Below, in pieces: positions 15,495 through 23,200 of a DNA stretch of 23,929 nt; position 1 is the stretch's first letter, and each line of letters opens with the position of its first letter. The notes below the pieces were generated by a model. The model was given only the letters and a program-made list of their open reading frames with translations, did no database searches and was not told the DNA's origin. Origin of the DNA: Ruminococcus sp. (lineage in GTDB: Bacteria > Bacillota > Clostridia > Oscillospirales > Ruminococcaceae); NCBI GenBank assembly GCA_023667165.1, contig JAMPAO010000033.1, positions 1 to 23,929 of the forward strand, given 5' to 3'. Made by a program: the position numbers and the translations under genes.

Positions 15495-16170
15495 CCGCGC
15501 CGTCCTGACGGACAGCCGCCTTGCCGTCTGCGCGGAAATGACAGAGGGCAGTTTCGTGTGCGATATAGGCACGGATCACGGCTATCTTCCCGCATACCTT
15601 ATCCTGTCGGGAAAATGCCGCCGCGCCGCCGCCGCCGATATAAATCCAATGCCCCTTGAAAGCGCAAGAAGGACTTTTGAAAAGGCGGGGATAACGGATA
15701 AGGTCAGCCTGTATCTTTCGGACGGACTGAAAAACGTTCCCCTGGAGGGGGTCACGGATATCGTCATGGCGGGCATGGGCGGAGAGCTTATTTACAGGAT
15801 GATATCCGCCGACGGACGGCTGAAAAGCCGGCGGGGGAACCTTATACTCCAGCCGATGACAAGGGCGGAGCTGCTGCGGGAAAATCTTTATAAAAGCGGC
15901 TTCGATATCGTCTGCGAAAAGGGCGTTGTCAGCGGAAAATTTGTTTACACGGTCTTAAAATGCAGATACACGGGGATATGCCGCGAATATGAGAGCTTCA
16001 AATACTATATGGGCGCGCTCGACCCTCACAGAGATGAGGACAGGGCGTATATAAAAGCTCAGATAAAGCGTCTGGAAAGGGCGGCGGAGGGCATGAAAAA
16101 GAGCAGCAGAGCCGGATCGGAGAAGCTTTTCTCCATCGCTTCAAGGCTTGGAAAGGAAATAGGAGCATGA
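15475..16170 (+). CDS. trmK: tRNA (adenine22-N1)-methyltransferase TrmK
   Basis: This 231-aa SAM-dependent enzyme methylates N1 of adenine 22 in the D-loop of certain tRNAs. The SAM-binding motif is CDIGTDHGYLP at 29-39. VMAGMGGELI at 97-106 and NLILQPMTRAELLRENL are hallmarks of the TrmK/COG2384 family. A helical C-terminal tail follows. AAAGGAG lies 9 nt before ATG, inside the end of addB. It overlaps the Nif3-like gene as ATGA. The trmK-Nif3 pair is common in Firmicutes, which supports the call. Confidence 0.94.
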   Translation: MTTRKNDRAVLTDSRLAVCAEMTEGSFVCDIGTDHGYLPAYLILSGKCRRAAAADINPMPLESARRTFEKAGITDKVSLYLSDGLKNVPLEGVTDIVMAGMGGELIYRMISADGRLKSRRGNLILQPMTRAELLRENLYKSGFDIVCEKGVVSGKFVYTVLKCRYTGICREYESFKYYMGALDPHRDEDRAYIKAQIKRLERAAEGMKKSSRAGSEKLFSIASRLGKEIGA

Positions 16171-16952
16171 TAACGGTAAACGACGTATACAATGCAATAG
16201 ACCGCCACGCGGCGTTTTCCTCACAGGAAAAATGGGACAACAGCGGCATTCTTGCGGGCGGCGGAGGCAGGGAGGTAACAAGGATACTCACCGCCCTCGA
16301 TATTACGGTGCGGGTCATAGAGGAAGCCGAAAAAACGGGAGCGCAGCTCATAGTCAGCCACCACCCCGTGATATTCGATCCCTTAAAAAGTGTAACGGAA
16401 GATTCCCCGGTGGGGACGCTTCTGAAAAAAGGCATATCCGCCATATGCACCCATACTCCGTTCGATATGGCTGCGGAGGGCATGAACAAAGGACTTTACG
16501 ATATCCTGAAAGAGCCTCTCGGTCTGTCGGAGGATTCGGAACCGCTGGAGGATATGGGAAACGGTCTTTCCGTGGGCAGAATATACGGTATGAAAGCTCC
16601 TCTGCCGCCCCGCGAAACGGCTCAAAGACTGAAAAAAGCCTTGGGCTGCACTTCGGTAAGATTTACGGACAATAAGCGCGGCGGTATCGGCAGGATCGCG
16701 GTAAGCTCGGGAGCGGGCAACGGCTTTATAGAGCTTGCAAGATCAAAGGGAGCCGACGGTCTTGTTTCGGGGGATATAAAGCACGACGGATTTATTTCGG
16801 CGGTCAACAGCGGCTTTTGCGTGTTCGACTGCGGACATTTCCATACGGAAAGAATATTTTCCCGTCTGATGAAAAATATCCTTGAAAAGGAGCTGGCGGG
16901 GATAGACGTCAGAGAAGCGGAAAGCTGCACCGATCCCGCAGAGTATATATAA
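16167..16952 (+). CDS. Nif3-like dinuclear metal centre protein (YqfO family)
   Basis: This 261-aa protein belongs to the NIF3/DUF34 family, whose members bind two metal ions and often act as GTP cyclohydrolase I type 2-like or nucleotide-related enzymes; the true substrate is unsettled. Metal ligands are visible as SHHP (His65, His66), HTPFD (His96, Asp100) and HFHTE (His224, Glu228). KWDNSGIL at 22-29 is the usual N-terminal motif. The length matches the short form without the PII-like insertion found in Bacillus YqfO (about 370 residues). The start overlaps the trmK stop (ATGA), and the rRNA methyltransferase gene follows after 15 nt. Confidence 0.93.
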   Translation: MITVNDVYNAIDRHAAFSSQEKWDNSGILAGGGGREVTRILTALDITVRVIEEAEKTGAQLIVSHHPVIFDPLKSVTEDSPVGTLLKKGISAICTHTPFDMAAEGMNKGLYDILKEPLGLSEDSEPLEDMGNGLSVGRIYGMKAPLPPRETAQRLKKALGCTSVRFTDNKRGGIGRIAVSSGAGNGFIELARSKGADGLVSGDIKHDGFISAVNSGFCVFDCGHFHTERIFSRLMKNILEKELAGIDVREAESCTDPAEYI

Positions 16953-16967
16953 AAGGACGGTTCTATT

Positions 16968-17798
16968 ATGTATGCAAACGGTTTTATCTGCCCCGTATGC
17001 GGCGAGCCTCTCGAAAGGGGAGAAAAAAGCTATATCTGCCCGAAACGCCACTCCTTTGATATCAGCGCAAAGGGTTATGTCAATCTGCTGACGTCAAACC
17101 GTATGAACGCAAAGCTGCCGGGGGACAATAAGCTAATGGTCAGCGCGAGGGCGGCGTTTCTTTCAAAGGGATATTATTCCCATCTGGCAAACGCCCTGTC
17201 GGAAGCCGTCAGCGGCGGCTTTTCCGGCGGCGCCGCGATCGACGCCGGCTGCGGCGAGGGGTATTACACAAGCGCCGTTTGGGATAAAATAAAGGAAAAA
17301 GACGGCGCAGTCCTGCGGGGGATAGATATTTCCAAATCCGCCTGCGCAAGGGCGGCTGTCAGGTTCAAGGGGGACGTCCGCTGCGGTATCGCCGCCGCAA
17401 GTATTTTTCATATGCCCTTTGCCGACGCTTCGGCTGACGTTATCATATCGGTATTCGCACCCTTTTGCGGGGATGAGTTCCGACGGGTGATAAAAAAGGG
17501 CGGCAGGCTTATTATGGCTATCCCCGACGAAAATCACCTGATGAGCCTGAAACGGGCGGTCTACGACGATCCCTATAAAAACGTCATAGGAGATTACGGG
17601 ATAGACGGCTTTGAGCTTTCGGACTGCAAAAAAACCGCCCGAAGCATTTTTCTTGACAGTAACGAGGATATACAAAATCTTTTCGCCATGACTCCCTATT
17701 ACTACAAAACGAGCAGGGACGGGCATGAGAGGATAAAAAAATTACAGTCCCTTGAAACCTCTGCGGAGTTTCGGGTGCTAAGCTACAAAAAGCTATGA
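16968..17798 (+). CDS. rlmA: 23S rRNA (guanine-N1)-methyltransferase, RlmA family
   Basis: This 276-aa SAM-dependent enzyme probably methylates N1 of a guanine in 23S rRNA helix 35 (G745 in Gram-negative, G748 in Gram-positive members; the latter alters tylosin sensitivity). The N-terminal zinc site is CPVC (8-11) plus CPKRH (Cys24, His28), followed by HSFDISAKGYVNLL, diagnostic of the family. The SAM motif is IDAGCGEGYY at 91-100. VFAPFCGDEFRRVIKKGG and a C-terminal MTPYYYKT complete the pattern. AAAAGGACGG precedes the ATG. RqcH follows within 15 nt. Whether it is RlmAI or RlmAII cannot be read here. Confidence 0.9.
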   Translation: MYANGFICPVCGEPLERGEKSYICPKRHSFDISAKGYVNLLTSNRMNAKLPGDNKLMVSARAAFLSKGYYSHLANALSEAVSGGFSGGAAIDAGCGEGYYTSAVWDKIKEKDGAVLRGIDISKSACARAAVRFKGDVRCGIAAASIFHMPFADASADVIISVFAPFCGDEFRRVIKKGGRLIMAIPDENHLMSLKRAVYDDPYKNVIGDYGIDGFELSDCKKTARSIFLDSNEDIQNLFAMTPYYYKTSRDGHERIKKLQSLETSAEFRVLSYKKL

Positions 17799-17813
17799 GA
17801 GGATATGATGACA

Positions 17814-19553
17814 ATGGCGCTTGACGGTGCGTTTTTGCTTGCGGTAAAACAGGAGCTCGAACCTCTGACGGGAGGCAGGATAGAAAAAATATATCAGCCA
17901 TCCCGCGAGGAAATAGTCATAAGCATAAGAACAAGGAGCGAAAGCAGCAGACTGCTTATAAGCGCGGCGGGAGGCTCCGCCCGCATACACATCACCAAAG
18001 GACAGATAGAAAATCCCAAAACTCCTCCCATGTTCTGTATGCTGCTCAGAAAGCGGCTTGGCTGCGGCAAGCTGACCGGTATCAGGCAGGAGGGTCTGGA
18101 ACGCATTCTCTTTCTGGACTTTGAAACGGTAAACGAGCTGGGCGATATTGTAACGGTCACCCTTGCGGCGGAGATCATGGGCAAGTTTTCCAATCTTATC
18201 GTCATAGACGAAAACGGAAAGATAATCGACAGCCTCAAGCGCGTGGACGACGCCGTGAGCCGCGAAAGGACGGTTCTGCCCGGAATGACCTACACCGCTC
18301 CTCCGCGGCGGGAACGGCTCAATTTCCTTATCGCGGAGGAGCGGCAAATGAAGGAAGCGATAATGTCGCAGCGGGACAGATCCGCAGCAAAGGCTCTTGT
18401 GGACGTGTTCGAGGGCATATCCCCCGTCCTTGCGAGAGAATGGATATTCAGGGGAGCAAAGGACGCGGACATTGCCTGCGGGGATATAGACGGAGAAACG
18501 GCGGAGAATATTATCCGCGAAATAATTCTGACAAGAAACGAGTTTTACAGCGGAAAACGCCGCTACACCGTTATCCGCGACAGGGAGGGAGCGTTTAAGG
18601 ACTTCTGCTTTACGGATATTTCCCAGTACGGCAGCCTTATGAACGTCACCTCCTGCGGCAGCGCCTGCGAAACTCTGGATACGTTCTATTCCGAGAGGGA
18701 TCGGATCGCCCGTATGAAGCAGCGGTATCAGGATCTGTACAGGCTTCTTTCCAACACCTATGAAAGAATACTGCGGCGGACGGAAAATCAGCGGCTGGAG
18801 CTTAAGGCTTCCGAGGAAAGGGATATTCTGAAGCTCAAGGGCGACCTTATTTCCGCCAACCTGTACGCCCTTGAAAAGGGAATGACCGAATTTACCTGTG
18901 TGAATTTTTACGACGAAAACGGCGGAAATATCACTGTGGAGCTCGATCCCCGCCTCACCCCTCCGCAGAATATGCAGAAATATTACAGCGGCTACCGCAG
19001 GGCGGACAATGCGGAAAAACGGCTGAAAACCCAGATAGCGCAGGGCGAGGAGGAGCTTGAATACATCGCAAGCGTTTCCGACGCCCTTTCGAGAGCCGAG
19101 AGCGAAAGCGACGTAAACGAGCTGCGCGCCGAGCTTGCGGAGCAGGGTTATATACGAAGCCGCAAAGAAACAAGGCGCAGGGATCTGAAGCCTGCGCCTC
19201 CCGTAGAATACATCTCCCCCGACGGTTTTACCGTCCTTGTGGGGCGAAACAACAGGCAAAACGATCAGCTTACCTGCAAAACGGCGGACAAGACGGATAT
19301 CTGGCTGCACACCAAGGACATAACCGGCTCTCACGTGATAATCAGAGCCGAGGGCAGAGAAGTCCCCGAGAGTACGGTGTATTTTGCCGCCCGTGCAGCA
19401 GCCGCCCACAGCAGCGCAAAAAGCTCGTCGCAGGTGCCGGTGGATTACGTGCAGGCGAGGTTCGTGAAAAAACCCGCAGGCGCAAAGCCGGGAATGGTCA
19501 TTTTTACGAATAACAGAACGGTTTACGTGACCCCTCTCGAAAAAGATCCGTAA
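17814..19553 (+). CDS. rqcH: Rqc2/RqcH homologue (NFACT protein) of ribosome-associated quality control
   Basis: RqcH binds the obstructed 50S subunit with peptidyl-tRNA and recruits alanyl-tRNA to add poly-alanine tails that mark stalled chains for ClpXP. The protein (579 aa) has the NFACT-N domain (MALDGAFLLAVKQEL, KGQIENPKTPPMFCMLLRK), central helix-hairpin-helix and coiled-coil regions, and C-terminal NFACT-R (DUF814) with GRNNRQNDQLT, DIWLHTKDITGSHVII and KPGMVIFTN. The functional Asp-Arg pair of Bacillus RqcH (97-98) reads Glu96-Arg97 here (GLERILF). ATG codons occur at 17805, 17808 and 17814. I prefer 17814 because homologues begin MxLDG and GAGGA then lies about 10 nt away. Older names are FbpA or fibronectin-binding protein. 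It is the last gene of the operon. Confidence 0.94.
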   Translation: MALDGAFLLAVKQELEPLTGGRIEKIYQPSREEIVISIRTRSESSRLLISAAGGSARIHITKGQIENPKTPPMFCMLLRKRLGCGKLTGIRQEGLERILFLDFETVNELGDIVTVTLAAEIMGKFSNLIVIDENGKIIDSLKRVDDAVSRERTVLPGMTYTAPPRRERLNFLIAEERQMKEAIMSQRDRSAAKALVDVFEGISPVLAREWIFRGAKDADIACGDIDGETAENIIREIILTRNEFYSGKRRYTVIRDREGAFKDFCFTDISQYGSLMNVTSCGSACETLDTFYSERDRIARMKQRYQDLYRLLSNTYERILRRTENQRLELKASEERDILKLKGDLISANLYALEKGMTEFTCVNFYDENGGNITVELDPRLTPPQNMQKYYSGYRRADNAEKRLKTQIAQGEEELEYIASVSDALSRAESESDVNELRAELAEQGYIRSRKETRRRDLKPAPPVEYISPDGFTVLVGRNNRQNDQLTCKTADKTDIWLHTKDITGSHVIIRAEGREVPESTVYFAARAAAAHSSAKSSSQVPVDYVQARFVKKPAGAKPGMVIFTNNRTVYVTPLEKDP

Positions 19554-19578
19554 TACATCAAGCCCATGAACGGCAGAA

Positions 19579-19615
19579 AAGCTCTGCGCCTATCGTTGAG
19601 AAAGGCGCAGAGCTT
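19579..19615. terminator. Hairpin terminator shared by rqcH and the converging envelope operon
   Basis: The arms 19579-19591 and 19603-19615 form a perfect 13-bp stem (AAGCTCTGCGCCT and its complement) with an 11-nt loop. On the plus strand it is followed by ATATTTA, on the minus strand by TTTTC. It therefore works as a modest terminator in both directions. Confidence 0.8.
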
Positions 19616-19663
19616 ATATTTACGGAAGTGACAATAAATTGAGATATCTCTTGCCCTCGGCGG

Positions 19664-20803
19664 CTACATTATCATAGTTGCTATCTTCCACCCCTCCTCG
19701 GTGCGGATAAGGCTGACGCGGTAGTTCACATCATAGTCGATGATCTTGTAGCCGATATTTACATGATAGTCAAAATCAATGGTCATGACCGCATGATCCC
19801 CGTCGTACATCACAATATCGGAAAACTCCACATTGTCGTAGGAAACGGTATGATCCCTGTACCAGTCATGCCAGAAATTTTTCAGTCTGCGCATAAATTC
19901 CGAATTTGCCTCAATGTACTGCTCCGCCTCGGAAAACGGAGCGTCCTTGGTTATGTACTTGGCGTAGGCGACGCTTGCGGTTTCGCAGAAGCTCTTTATC
20001 TCGCCGAGCATTTCCTCCGACGGATCGCAGTAAGCGTAAAGAACGCCCTTTTCCTCTTCGAGGATCATCTCGCCGCCGCTGCCGTCGGTGACTTTGATCT
20101 CGGGATCGCACAGGAAAATACCGCTGCCCTCGTAGATCTCGAACCGCGGTATAAGCTCCTTGTCGTCCAGATCGTCGTATTCATGCACGGTATAGTTTTC
20201 CTCCGAAATAAAGGACTTCTCCAGAAGCTGACCGTTTGCGTATACCATGGCTCCCTCCGGAACGCACACCTTAAATCCCTTTGTCTTTGAAAAAAGCTGC
20301 CCGTTAAGGTCGGAAGCGGCGCATATCCACCCGTGCTGCCCGAATTTATCGTTATTGCCGTCGGGAGAAAGGGTATATTCGGCAAATTTCAGACCCTCGA
20401 GATATACCGTATAAATGACGGAACCGTCCTCCAGGGTGCGTCCCTTTACGGATCTGGCGTCCGTATAGTCCTCACCGAAAACGCTTTTCATATATTCCAT
20501 ATACTGCTCCCTGCCGTTGAAGCGGTCGTATTCGGGAGCTTTCTCATCGAGTATCTCCTCTATGCGGTTGAGGCGGTACTTGTCCATAAACTCCTCAGCC
20601 GCGTGGCTGATGTGATTTTTTTCGTAGGACTCCAGAAATTCCCACAGTATATGCCACGCGTAAACGCTCAGCGCCATCAGAACGGTAAAGAGTATCAGCA
20701 GGAATATCCCGAAAGCATGGGATCTTTTTTTTGTTTTTTTCTCGGGTGCATTATCCTCTTTCATATGCTCCGGAGTGTAAAAATGCTGCGGTGAATACGC
20801 CAA
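19664..20803 (-). CDS. Membrane-anchored protein, NTF2-like/TcaA-like extracellular domains
   Basis: This 379-aa protein has unknown function. A short basic N-terminus is followed by one membrane helix (about 30-52), and the rest is predicted outside. Residues 60-150 (AAEEFMDKYRLNRIEEIL onward) and 264-379 (ending EEGWKIATMIM) look like two NTF2-like cone domains. Between them VCVPEGAMVYANGQLLEKS at 179-197 resembles the beta domain of TcaA/YvbJ-type envelope proteins. The start is TTG at 20803, set by AGGAGGT ending 6 nt upstream; an in-frame ATG 13 codons later has a poorly spaced GGAG. It is the last gene of the envelope operon, 40 nt after the phosphodiester glycosidase gene. The domain call rests on pattern recognition only. 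Confidence 0.75.
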   Translation of the reverse strand: MAYSPQHFYTPEHMKEDNAPEKKTKKRSHAFGIFLLILFTVLMALSVYAWHILWEFLESYEKNHISHAAEEFMDKYRLNRIEEILDEKAPEYDRFNGREQYMEYMKSVFGEDYTDARSVKGRTLEDGSVIYTVYLEGLKFAEYTLSPDGNNDKFGQHGWICAASDLNGQLFSKTKGFKVCVPEGAMVYANGQLLEKSFISEENYTVHEYDDLDDKELIPRFEIYEGSGIFLCDPEIKVTDGSGGEMILEEEKGVLYAYCDPSEEMLGEIKSFCETASVAYAKYITKDAPFSEAEQYIEANSEFMRRLKNFWHDWYRDHTVSYDNVEFSDIVMYDGDHAVMTIDFDYHVNIGYKIIDYDVNYRVSLIRTEEGWKIATMIM

Positions 20804-20843
20804 TATGATACCTCCTGACCAGAGCGTGCCGGCACGCCGTAAA

Positions 20844-21881
20844 TTATTCCGATCCCTTTTCCGGCAGCACCACAAACGCCGTGGGAAGATTTCTCGGGCC
20901 GTAAACCGACGCGCATACGTTTATTATCTCGCCGTTATAGTACATCACCGTAGAGGAACCGCCGTCAAGATTTGCCGCGTTGACCGCGCCGTATTCCTCA
21001 AGGATATTTATGCAGTCCTCATAGGTCGCGCCTATGCTCGTCGCCTGTCTGCCGTCGACGGTGAGCAGCAGCACCGTGCCGTCCGCCGTCTGACCTATGC
21101 AGGTCCTGGGATTAAGACCGCCTCCCGAGCCGGACACATCCGCACGCTTGCCGTTTACTATAAAAACGGGACCGAAAGAGCAGGCGTCGCGCATATCCTT
21201 TTCCATAGCCTCCTTGGCGCTCATCCAGCCCACTATCAGCTTGTTGTCCTTGTCAAAACCCACTACCACCGACGAACCGCCGTCGTAAACCAGCTCTCCG
21301 TTTTTTATGACTATGCCCAAAGGCTGACCGCCGTTGCCCACGCCTCCCTTGTCGATAAAACCGCCCGCGTTGACGCCCGCAACGCCGCCCTCTCTTTCCA
21401 CCATCTCCGATATCTGAATGCCCTTGCCGTTGGATCCGAGCACGGGGGGAATGCCTATGACCACCCTCGACGGATCTCTTATTAGCATGAGCTTTCCCTT
21501 ATAGGTGGAGGATGCGATGTCGATTATTTCCAAGGGCTCTCTTTCGTCGTCCTCCGCCAGCTCCTCCGCAGTGGGGATAACTATCAGCGATCTGTCGGTG
21601 ATCTCGGGAGTTTCCGATGTGGAGTTCCTGTTTAATATATCCTGTATCTCGCTTTCCGTAAAGAACATACGGGGTACGAATTTCAGCGCGCTCGTTTCCA
21701 TCATCGTTGACACGAACAGATCCGACGCCGCCCTCGACGGGCCCTTGCAGAATATATAAGCGGCTTCGGCAAGCAGTATCAGCAGAGCCAGAAGTATAAC
21801 GCCCGCCGCCGAAAAAAATCTTCCCGCAAAAACTGCCGCATGATAAAGAAATCCTCTTTTTTTGCCGTTTCCCGCGCTCAT
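20844..21881 (-). CDS. Membrane-anchored phosphodiester glycosidase (NAGPA domain) family protein
   Basis: This 345-aa protein has an N-terminal membrane helix (about 20-45) and an external NAGPA domain, the family of the human mannose-6-phosphate uncovering enzyme that removes sugar from a phosphodiester. Hallmarks are GVNAGGF at 169-175, SFGPVFIVNG at 235-244, NPRTCIGQTADG at 257-268, LTVDGRQ at 273-279 and NLDGGSSTVMYYNG at 304-317. In bacteria such proteins are thought to trim or edit wall glycopolymers or exopolysaccharide; the substrate here is unknown. AAAGGACGG precedes the ATG, which overlaps the glycosyltransferase stop as ATGA, implying translational coupling. Together with the GT2-GtrA protein it suggests sugar transfer and removal at the envelope. 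Confidence 0.9.
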   Translation of the reverse strand: MSAGNGKKRGFLYHAAVFAGRFFSAAGVILLALLILLAEAAYIFCKGPSRAASDLFVSTMMETSALKFVPRMFFTESEIQDILNRNSTSETPEITDRSLIVIPTAEELAEDDEREPLEIIDIASSTYKGKLMLIRDPSRVVIGIPPVLGSNGKGIQISEMVEREGGVAGVNAGGFIDKGGVGNGGQPLGIVIKNGELVYDGGSSVVVGFDKDNKLIVGWMSAKEAMEKDMRDACSFGPVFIVNGKRADVSGSGGGLNPRTCIGQTADGTVLLLTVDGRQATSIGATYEDCINILEEYGAVNAANLDGGSSTVMYYNGEIINVCASVYGPRNLPTAFVVLPEKGSE

Positions 21882-22942
21882 TTTCCGCCGTCCTTTCTTT
21901 TCTTCCTGAACACCCAGACCTGCTGCACCTTAAAGCTGACCGCAAAAAGAAGCGTATCCACGATCATCTTTACGATAAGGGTCTTTTCCCCGAAAATATG
22001 CGATAAGCCGTAAACCCCGCCGAACGAAGCGGCAGCCTGGATAATGCAGAGAATGTAATATTTTATCAGCGTGAGCCTCGGATCGGCGGCGGACTTGAAA
22101 ACCACTCCCCTGTTAAGGGCGTAGTTGAGCAGCGAGGAAACGGCTCTTGCAATGAACGTGGCAAGCATTATCCTCCGTCCCATCTCTGCGGAAGCCGCCG
22201 CCGTGAAAACGGTCTGATAGACCGCCAGATCGGTCAGACAGGAGATAAGGGACGAGGACGCATAGCCGATCAGCATTTTGTATATCGCAAGAGAATCCTT
22301 TATCGGATTAAAATGCGTGCCGCTGTTGTTGTCCTCATAGATCGTTTTTATAGGCACTTCCTTTATGGGGATCCCCAATCTGCCCGCTTCAAGGAGCATA
22401 TTTGTTTCAAAATCAAATCTTTCTCCCTTCACAGCCGCAAAACGGGGGATAAGCTCGTTAGGCACTGCCCGAAGTCCCGTCTGCGTGTCGCTTATATCCA
22501 GACCGCAGAACAGCCTGAAAAAGCCCGATGTGAGCCTGTTTCCGAACCTGCTTTTCGGAGGAACGCCCTCTCCTCCGAAATCCCTTACTCCGAGAACAAG
22601 ACTGTTCCCGTCCTCCGCAAGACGGCGGCAGCAGGCGCATATGTCGTCAATGTCGTGCTGATCGTCGCCGTCCGCAAAAACAATTCCCGAGCAACTGTCC
22701 GCGAAATTGTTCATATAGAAATTCATGGCGTTTTTCATGCCTCTGCCCTTGCCGAAATTCATAAAGTGCGTGATCACGCAGCAGCCGAATTCCTCTTCAA
22801 GCCGCTTGAATATCTTGTCCGAGCGGCTGCCGTCGTTTACAAGGATAATATGCTCAAACCCCTTGCCGCGCAGTTTTTTGACAATGCTTGCAAGCCGTTC
22901 GTCCGGATCAAGAGAGGGAATAACAGCGCAGTATTTATCCAT
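21878..22942 (-). CDS. Fused glycosyltransferase family 2 and GtrA-like membrane protein
   Basis: This 354-aa protein joins two functions usually encoded separately. Residues 1-220 form a GT2/DPMS-like glycosyltransferase with IILVNDGSRSD (32-42) and the metal-binding FADGDDQHD (89-97). TQTGLRAVP and KGERFDFETNMLLEA are typical of polyprenyl-phosphate sugar synthases. Residues 225-350 hold about four membrane helices of the GtrA family, including SSLLNYALNRGVVFKS and the C-terminal QVWVFRKK. The likely reaction is transfer of a sugar from a nucleotide to undecaprenyl phosphate, with GtrA helping membrane placement or flipping. GGGGGTG lies about 10 nt before ATG. It is the first gene of the three-gene envelope operon. 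Confidence 0.92.
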   Translation of the reverse strand: MDKYCAVIPSLDPDERLASIVKKLRGKGFEHIILVNDGSRSDKIFKRLEEEFGCCVITHFMNFGKGRGMKNAMNFYMNNFADSCSGIVFADGDDQHDIDDICACCRRLAEDGNSLVLGVRDFGGEGVPPKSRFGNRLTSGFFRLFCGLDISDTQTGLRAVPNELIPRFAAVKGERFDFETNMLLEAGRLGIPIKEVPIKTIYEDNNSGTHFNPIKDSLAIYKMLIGYASSSLISCLTDLAVYQTVFTAAASAEMGRRIMLATFIARAVSSLLNYALNRGVVFKSAADPRLTLIKYYILCIIQAAASFGGVYGLSHIFGEKTLIVKMIVDTLLFAVSFKVQQVWVFRKKRKDGGK

Positions 22943-22969
22943 AAAATGTCCACACCCCCGTTACATAAA

Positions 22970-23015
22970 ATCAATGCAGTACCGCACAAAGGAGCGGCTG
23001 ACGCCTTTGCGTACG
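22970..23015 (-). promoter_or_regulatory. Leader hairpin of the envelope operon
   Basis: In the transcript leader, CAAAGG on the plus strand (22986-22993 region) pairs with CCTTTG (23004-23009 region), continued by GTAC/GTAC and GCAG/CTGC outer pairs with internal loops. It lies between the predicted start near 23033 and the glycosyltransferase ATG. It has no U-run, so it is more likely a stabilising or regulatory leader structure than a terminator. Confidence 0.4.
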
Positions 23016-23039
23016 CCCTGCACCGATCATTATGTGAAC

Positions 23040-23068
23040 ATTATACTCCGCAATCATTCAAAATGCAA
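23040..23068 (-). promoter_or_regulatory. Predicted promoter of the envelope operon
   Basis: On the minus strand TTGCAT (23068-23063) is followed after 17 nt by a perfect TATAAT (23045-23040). Transcription would start near 23033, leaving about 90 nt of leader before the ATG at 22942. Confidence 0.8.
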
Positions 23069-23089
23069 GTATTTCTTATTTACAATACA

Positions 23090-23153
23090 GTGACAATCCC
23101 TGTAATAACTCACACAAAATTGTAACAGATAATAAACAAACGGTGACAGTCCC
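23090..23153. repeat. Pair of 11-nt near-identical direct repeats upstream of the envelope promoter
   Basis: GTGACAATCCC (23090-23100) and GTGACAGTCCC (23143-23153) differ at one base and start 53 nt apart, about five helical turns. They lie 22 and 75 nt upstream of the -35 box. The second copy is also part of the cyclophilin terminator stem, so it may be coincidental. Confidence 0.35.
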
Positions 23154-23185
23154 GCGGCTGAGCGGCGGGCGGATGTCCCGTTTGT
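23136..23185 (-). terminator. GC-rich intrinsic terminator of the cyclophilin gene
   Basis: ACAAACGG (23136-23143) pairs with CCGTTTGT (23178-23185), GACA (23145-23148) with TGTC (23174-23177), and CCCGC (23151-23155) with GCGGG (23165-23169). Reading the minus strand, the hairpin is followed by TTTATTATC. It lies 16 nt after the cyclophilin stop and insulates the envelope operon promoter. Confidence 0.75.
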
Positions 23186-23200
23186 ATACGATCTGCCGGA

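Noticed and set aside
14397..15572. 391-codon minus-strand open frame opposite the 3' end of addB and the start of trmK
   Set aside because: It crosses two well-supported genes antisense, with no domain or ribosome binding site.
17894..18238. Candidate small minus-strand genes inside rqcH and other long genes
   Set aside because: They have no ribosome binding sites, no homology that I recognise, and are fully nested in conserved genes.
17793..19409. 538-codon minus-strand open frame opposite rqcH
   Set aside because: It mirrors rqcH codons and has a composition unlike real proteins, with no start signal; it is a shadow frame.
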